From assembly GCA_964387355.1 (NCBI GenBank), contig CAYLWJ010000173.1:1-9187 (forward strand): a stretch of DNA of 9,187 nt, in the 5' to 3' direction. Below the pieces are notes generated by a model that saw nothing but the letters and a program-made list of their open reading frames with translations, was not told where the DNA came from and ran no database searches. Source of the DNA: Calidifonticultor sp964387355. GTDB lineage: Bacteria; Actinomycetota; Humimicrobiia; Humimicrobiales; Humimicrobiaceae. This document shows, piece by piece, positions 6,472 to 9,187 of this stretch. Each line of letters starts with the position of its first letter. Positions within the stretch are counted from its first letter, which is position 1. The position numbers and the translations under genes were made by a program.

Positions 6472-6750
6472 TTACTCATTATTTCTTTGCTCTCTATATT
6501 TTCTAATTATCTCCGTTCCACCAGTTAAAGTACTTTTTTTTCTTAAATCTTCCATAATCTCGAAAGCCTTTATCCTATCATGTTGTATCTTTTCTTTTTC
6601 TTTTTGTTCATTTTTAAAAGCAATAAAATTAGATGATGCTTCTCTAATAAATTCACTTCTATTTATATTTTCATTGGCACAAAAATCATCAATTTTCTTT
6701 AAATCTTCTTCAGGAATAGTTATATTAATCCTTTTAAACTTAGATTTCAT
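6472..6750 (-). CDS. ribbon-helix-helix antitoxin (CopG/VapB-like)
   Basis: DNA-binding antitoxin that would neutralise the adjoining PIN toxin and repress the operon. Numbered from the ATG at 6750 (92 aa), RINITIP (7-13) is the beta-strand that enters the DNA major groove, followed by helix 14-28 and the second helix, beginning NRSEFIREA (30-38), the classic RHH pattern. The charged, helical remainder (about 45-92) is the expected toxin-binding arm. A GTG at 6759 is also in frame, but it lies inside the Shine-Dalgarno TAGGTGAG, which sits 4-6 bases before the ATG, so the ATG is the start. Directly followed by the toxin gene with zero spacing. Autoregulation is inferred from the family. Confidence 0.88.
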   Translation of the reverse strand: MKSKFKRINITIPEEDLKKIDDFCANENINRSEFIREASSNFIAFKNEQKEKEKIQHDRIKAFEIMEDLRKKSTLTGGTEIIRKYREQRNNE

Positions 6751-6780
6751 AATACTCACCTATAATAAGTATATAAAATA
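6751..6780. promoter_or_regulatory. candidate operator of the toxin-antitoxin operon
   Basis: Two small inverted repeats overlap the start region: ATACT (6752-6756) with AGTAT (6768-6772), and GTAT (6769-6772) with ATAC inside GTATATAAAATAC. They cover the -10 element and the Shine-Dalgarno, where an RHH antitoxin would be expected to bind. The half-sites are short, so this is a suggestion. Confidence 0.3.
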
Positions 6781-6795
6781 CACATCTGCTGTCAA
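6768..6795 (-). promoter_or_regulatory. promoter of the toxin-antitoxin operon
   Basis: On the - strand a perfect TTGACA (6795-6790) is followed after 16 bases by TATACT (6773-6768), 5 of 6 matches to TATAAT. Transcription would begin near 6761, giving a leader of about 10 bases that contains the AGGTGAG ribosome binding site. This is the strongest promoter in the window. Confidence 0.65.
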
Positions 6796-6867
6796 CTAAT
6801 TCTACAAAAATCTTATAAAGAGGAATAATTTAAGAGGTTGGTTGGACGATAAATCTATTAGCAATAG

Positions 6868-6945
6868 CTATTCACTAATTACAGCTTCCTTTTCTTTTAA
6901 CTCTCTAAGTTGTTCTGGCATAGCTAAGTTAAAATCTGCAACCAT
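6868..6945 (-). pseudogene. 25-codon open frame, possible gene remnant or micropeptide
   Basis: ATG at 6945 to TAG at 6870-6868 encodes a 25-residue peptide with a coding-like composition; its later part is PEQLRELKEKEAVISE. A TAA lies immediately upstream in frame and no Shine-Dalgarno is visible, so independent translation is doubtful. It could be a fragment of an eroded gene, a micropeptide, or chance. I do not recognise the family. Confidence 0.2.
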
Positions 6946-7033
6946 TTATCTGACTTTATACACAACAATATTATTACAGTTTTCTTTATAAACATAATTT
7001 AAACTTTATGAAGAAATTAAGATAAATGGCTGC
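6938..7033. repeat. imperfect inverted repeat in intergenic region
   Basis: GCAACCATTTATCT (6938-6951) is the reverse complement of AGATAAATGGCTGC (7020-7033) at 13 of 14 positions, with 68 bases between. There is no transposase nearby and no flanking duplication that I can identify. Confidence 0.4.
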
Positions 7034-7093
7034 CTTATTAAGTTTATTAATATTGAAAACTTTGTTGAAAGCTTTAATTTTATATGATTAAAC

Positions 7094-7113
7094 CTTGTTT
7101 AAATAAAAACAAG
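7094..7113. terminator. hairpin downstream of the AOR-family gene
   Basis: CTTGTTT (7094-7100) and AAACAAG (7107-7113) form a perfect 7-bp stem with a 6-base loop, 54 bases past the AOR-family stop. On the - strand it is followed only by GTTTAAT, a weak T-tract; a better run of five T follows on the + strand. It is the most likely terminator for the AOR-family transcript. Confidence 0.35.
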
Positions 7114-7166
7114 CAAAAATTTTTCCAATCTATCTACATTCTACTAAATTTTATAAATTATCCGGT

Positions 7167-9086
7167 TTAATCAATAAGCCAGTCCAATTCAAGTTCATAA
7201 AGTTTTTGCTTTGTTGGAAACCCATTAGCATCCCAATTATTCATCGCATAATATAAATCTATAGCTTCATTATATTTATCGTAATCTAGTACAGCACCTT
7301 TATATAAGCCTTCTGGCAAAGGTTCTTTATAGAATCTTTCAGGTAAAAAATCATCTTTCTTAGTAAAGCCTGCTTTTCTATTAAAAACCTGGAACATTGC
7401 AATTCGGCGTTCACCAATTAACATTATTTCATATATTGAAAAATCCCATCCAGTAATTCCTCTAATTAATTGTTCAACTCTTGTTGGTGGCATATATCTT
7501 GCTGGCGCAATACCAAAAAGGTCGAATAAAAGTGATTCTAAAGCCCCACTCCACCACCTATGCAAATAGACAACTTGTCTTACTTTCTTACCATCTAAAA
7601 CTGTTTCGGGTGTTCTTTCCAACATGCCATAAGCCCTAGAATTGTCAAGAATATGATCAAAACCATTAGGAGAATAATCAAAATCATGCTCAATTACACA
7701 ATAATCAGGACCAATAGGACCAACGCCATAAGCAAGTGCTAAACCTACTTTATTTCTTGGTTCATGAGGCGGTATTTCTTTCCCCTTACAAGTCATTAAA
7801 AACTTTTCTGAACCTTTAGAAAGTTTAATTGATGCTCTTTGCGAACCCTCAGCAAGTAAATCTCCTATTCCTTCTCTTTTTGCAATGCATTCTGTAAGAT
7901 ACAATGCAGCATCAGCATCCCCAAATTGAATTTCTAAGTTATCAAAATTTGATTTTGAATATAAATTTTTTTCAAAACACTCCATAGCCCAAGCAAGTGT
8001 ACCACCTAAGGATTCAGGGTCTAAGCCATACTTATAAGTAAATTCAGATAATTTTAATATTGGTTCAAGATTATCAATCCAAAGCATTGGACCAAGAGAT
8101 GCAACAGAATTAACCTCTAAGCCACCATATCTTTCATCAGTTTTGTATTTTCCATTGACTACTCTATAACGGCGATAGTATTCTATGTTTTTAGGTGTCT
8201 GCATATTAATCTTGTATTCATTTTCTAAACGCTGACCAGATATTTTACCAATTGCTGGAAAGTATGACCTTTGAAAGTTTCTTGAGACTATTGGCCATGT
8301 TGCTGAACCCGGCGTATCAGCAAGCCAAGATGCAATCCCAGCATCTTCTTGGGCTTTATTTACAATGCAGTTTCTTCTATTTTTCCAATAATCTTCAATA
8401 GCTTCGTTAGCAGTATCTGGATCAGAAAATTTTGGTTGCTCTCCAGGAAAAACAACAACTGCCTTTAAGTTTTTAGAACCCATTACTGCACCTAAACCTG
8501 TCCTGCAGCACATAAAATTAACATCATTTACAATTGAAGCAAATCTTACAAGTTTTTCTCCAGCTATTCCAATTATTGCTGTATGAATATTTTTACCTTC
8601 AGCACTTAAAAGAAAATCATGAGACTCTGCAACATCTTTGCCCCAGATTTCACTTGCATCTTTTAAAAATATTCTTGAATTTTTTATTAAAATATAAGAG
8701 GGCTTATTAGATTTCCCATAAATTACAAGTGCATCAAGCCCTGAGCTTTTAAAAGCAGGACCAAGAGTACTTACTGATTGTGATTCACCTATACAACCAG
8801 TAAGCGGACTTTTAGCAACTACTGAATGCTTGCTTAGCGCAGGAGCATCCAATCCACCTACAATTGATGAAGCAAAAATAATTATATTTTCTGGTGATAA
8901 TGCATCGCATAAGATAGGCATTTGACGAAGAATATAATAAGCAGCTAGGCTACCTCCTCCACCATACCGACGATACCAAGTATAAGATGGACTTTCATAC
9001 CATATATTTCCATCACTTAAATTAACATGTCCTATTACACCGTTAAAACCACCTGGTTTATGTTGTTCAAATTTATCAGCTTTCAT
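7167..9086 (-). CDS. AOR-family tungstopterin oxidoreductase-like protein lacking [4Fe-4S] cysteines
   Basis: Full-length (639 aa) member of the aldehyde:ferredoxin oxidoreductase family, which binds a tungsten-bispterin cofactor. Family features: YGGGGSLAAY (41-50), the block SVVAKSPLTG (88-97), WGKD (148-151), CRTGLGAVMGSKNLKAVVV (194-212), YGGLE then ASLGP (320-333), YGLDPESLGG (353-362), KGKEIPPHEPRN (434-445), DLFGI (522-526, pterin-binding DxxGI type) and a typical C-terminal tail with FNRKAGFTKKDDFLPERF. The CxxCxxxC expected just before YGGxE is absent: residues 271-330 contain no Cys. The distal Cys expected after DxxGI is Ala527. A [4Fe-4S] cluster is therefore unlikely in the usual place, and ferredoxin reduction is in doubt. 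The ATG at 9086 has a good Shine-Dalgarno (AAAGGA, 8 bases upstream). Substrate unknown. No partner subunit is in the window, but upstream sequence is cut off. Confidence 0.88.
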   Translation of the reverse strand: MKADKFEQHKPGGFNGVIGHVNLSDGNIWYESPSYTWYRRYGGGGSLAAYYILRQMPILCDALSPENIIIFASSIVGGLDAPALSKHSVVAKSPLTGCIGESQSVSTLGPAFKSSGLDALVIYGKSNKPSYILIKNSRIFLKDASEIWGKDVAESHDFLLSAEGKNIHTAIIGIAGEKLVRFASIVNDVNFMCCRTGLGAVMGSKNLKAVVVFPGEQPKFSDPDTANEAIEDYWKNRRNCIVNKAQEDAGIASWLADTPGSATWPIVSRNFQRSYFPAIGKISGQRLENEYKINMQTPKNIEYYRRYRVVNGKYKTDERYGGLEVNSVASLGPMLWIDNLEPILKLSEFTYKYGLDPESLGGTLAWAMECFEKNLYSKSNFDNLEIQFGDADAALYLTECIAKREGIGDLLAEGSQRASIKLSKGSEKFLMTCKGKEIPPHEPRNKVGLALAYGVGPIGPDYCVIEHDFDYSPNGFDHILDNSRAYGMLERTPETVLDGKKVRQVVYLHRWWSGALESLLFDLFGIAPARYMPPTRVEQLIRGITGWDFSIYEIMLIGERRIAMFQVFNRKAGFTKKDDFLPERFYKEPLPEGLYKGAVLDYDKYNEAIDLYYAMNNWDANGFPTKQKLYELELDWLID

Positions 9087-9093
9087 TTTAAAA

Positions 9094-9133
9094 ATCCTTT
9101 CTTTTTATACTAATTTATTAATTATAAAATCAA
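9094..9133 (-). promoter_or_regulatory. ribosome binding site and possible promoter of the AOR-family gene
   Basis: AGAAAGGA ending at 9095 is a good Shine-Dalgarno 8 bases before the ATG. On the - strand, a perfect TATAAT occurs at 9126-9121 without a good -35, and TTGATT (9133-9128) with TATAAA (9109-9104) at 18-base spacing is an alternative that would place the start too close to the ribosome binding site. The first is preferred; neither is secure. Confidence 0.3.
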
Positions 9134-9187
9134 AGTTTTTTATATTTTGTATAAATAAATTTATATAACTAGAACCTTTCTAAACTC

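Larger units (their letters stand above)
6796..7166. other. intergenic region lacking a convincing gene, possible gene remnant
   Basis: About 370 bases between the toxin-antitoxin promoter and the AOR-family stop codon. No ORF of useful length is seen. It contains a 25-codon - strand reading frame (6868-6945), a 14-base imperfect inverted repeat (6938-6951 with 7020-7033) and a hairpin (7094-7113). Parts are less A/T-monotonous than the other spacers, which hints at decayed coding sequence. Confidence 0.45.

Noticed and set aside
6751..6759. GTG start for the antitoxin at 6759
   Set aside because: The GTG is part of the AGGTGAG Shine-Dalgarno that serves the ATG at 6750, so starting there would leave no ribosome binding site at a workable distance.
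6938..7033. Inverted repeat as ends of an insertion sequence or MITE
   Set aside because: The arms are only 14 bases with one mismatch, there is no transposase, and I found no target-site duplication.
7026..7091. 21-aa + strand open frame starting at an ATG in the inverted repeat
   Set aside because: Leucine-rich, low complexity, no ribosome binding site; consistent with chance in AT-rich DNA.

Overview
The window is very AT-rich DNA (GC roughly in the high twenties by eye) with ordinary bacterial gene structure. It has Shine-Dalgarno sites before several genes, sigma70-like promoter hexamers, a chromosomal toxin-antitoxin pair, and no tRNA, rRNA, CRISPR or transposase that I can see. An aldehyde:ferredoxin oxidoreductase (AOR) family protein, a class II photolyase and a polysaccharide-type glycosyltransferase together suggest a low-GC anaerobic bacterium, probably from a poorly cultured lineage. 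I cannot name the phylum from sequence alone.

Layout. On the + strand, a 71-codon unknown gene (149-364) is followed after 5 bases by a class II CPD photolyase gene (370-1914) that starts with TTG. Every other gene lies on the - strand, so the photolyase unit converges on a small coiled-coil hypothetical (2084-2296). Continuing right there is a glycosyltransferase 2 polysaccharide synthase with an N-terminal MshEN-type domain (2552-4501), a membrane-anchored clan GH-A glycoside hydrolase (4817-5896), a ribbon-helix-helix/PIN toxin-antitoxin pair (6472-6750 and 6004-6471), a 0.4-kb stretch without a convincing gene, and an AOR-family protein (7167-9086).

How the genes may work together. The synthase and the anchored glycosidase look like a small secreted-polysaccharide module: one makes and exports a polymer, the other trims or hydrolyses it outside the membrane. 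The synthase carries two 24-residue MshEN repeats separated by 5 residues, the arrangement of a cyclic di-GMP receptor, so polymer synthesis may be switched by this second messenger. The photolyase repairs UV dimers and is independent of that module. The toxin-antitoxin pair is autonomous.

Most unusual points. (1) The AOR-family protein keeps the fold signature and a pterin-type DxxGI motif but has lost all four cysteines that normally hold the [4Fe-4S] cluster. (2) The MshEN-GT2 fusion is paired with a glycosidase. (3) The photolyase gene carries an in-frame minisatellite (five 12-bp units) inside an Asn/Thr-rich insertion of about 50 residues. (4) A heptanucleotide tandem array and a perfect 15-bp duplication sit in the spacer between hydrolase and synthase.
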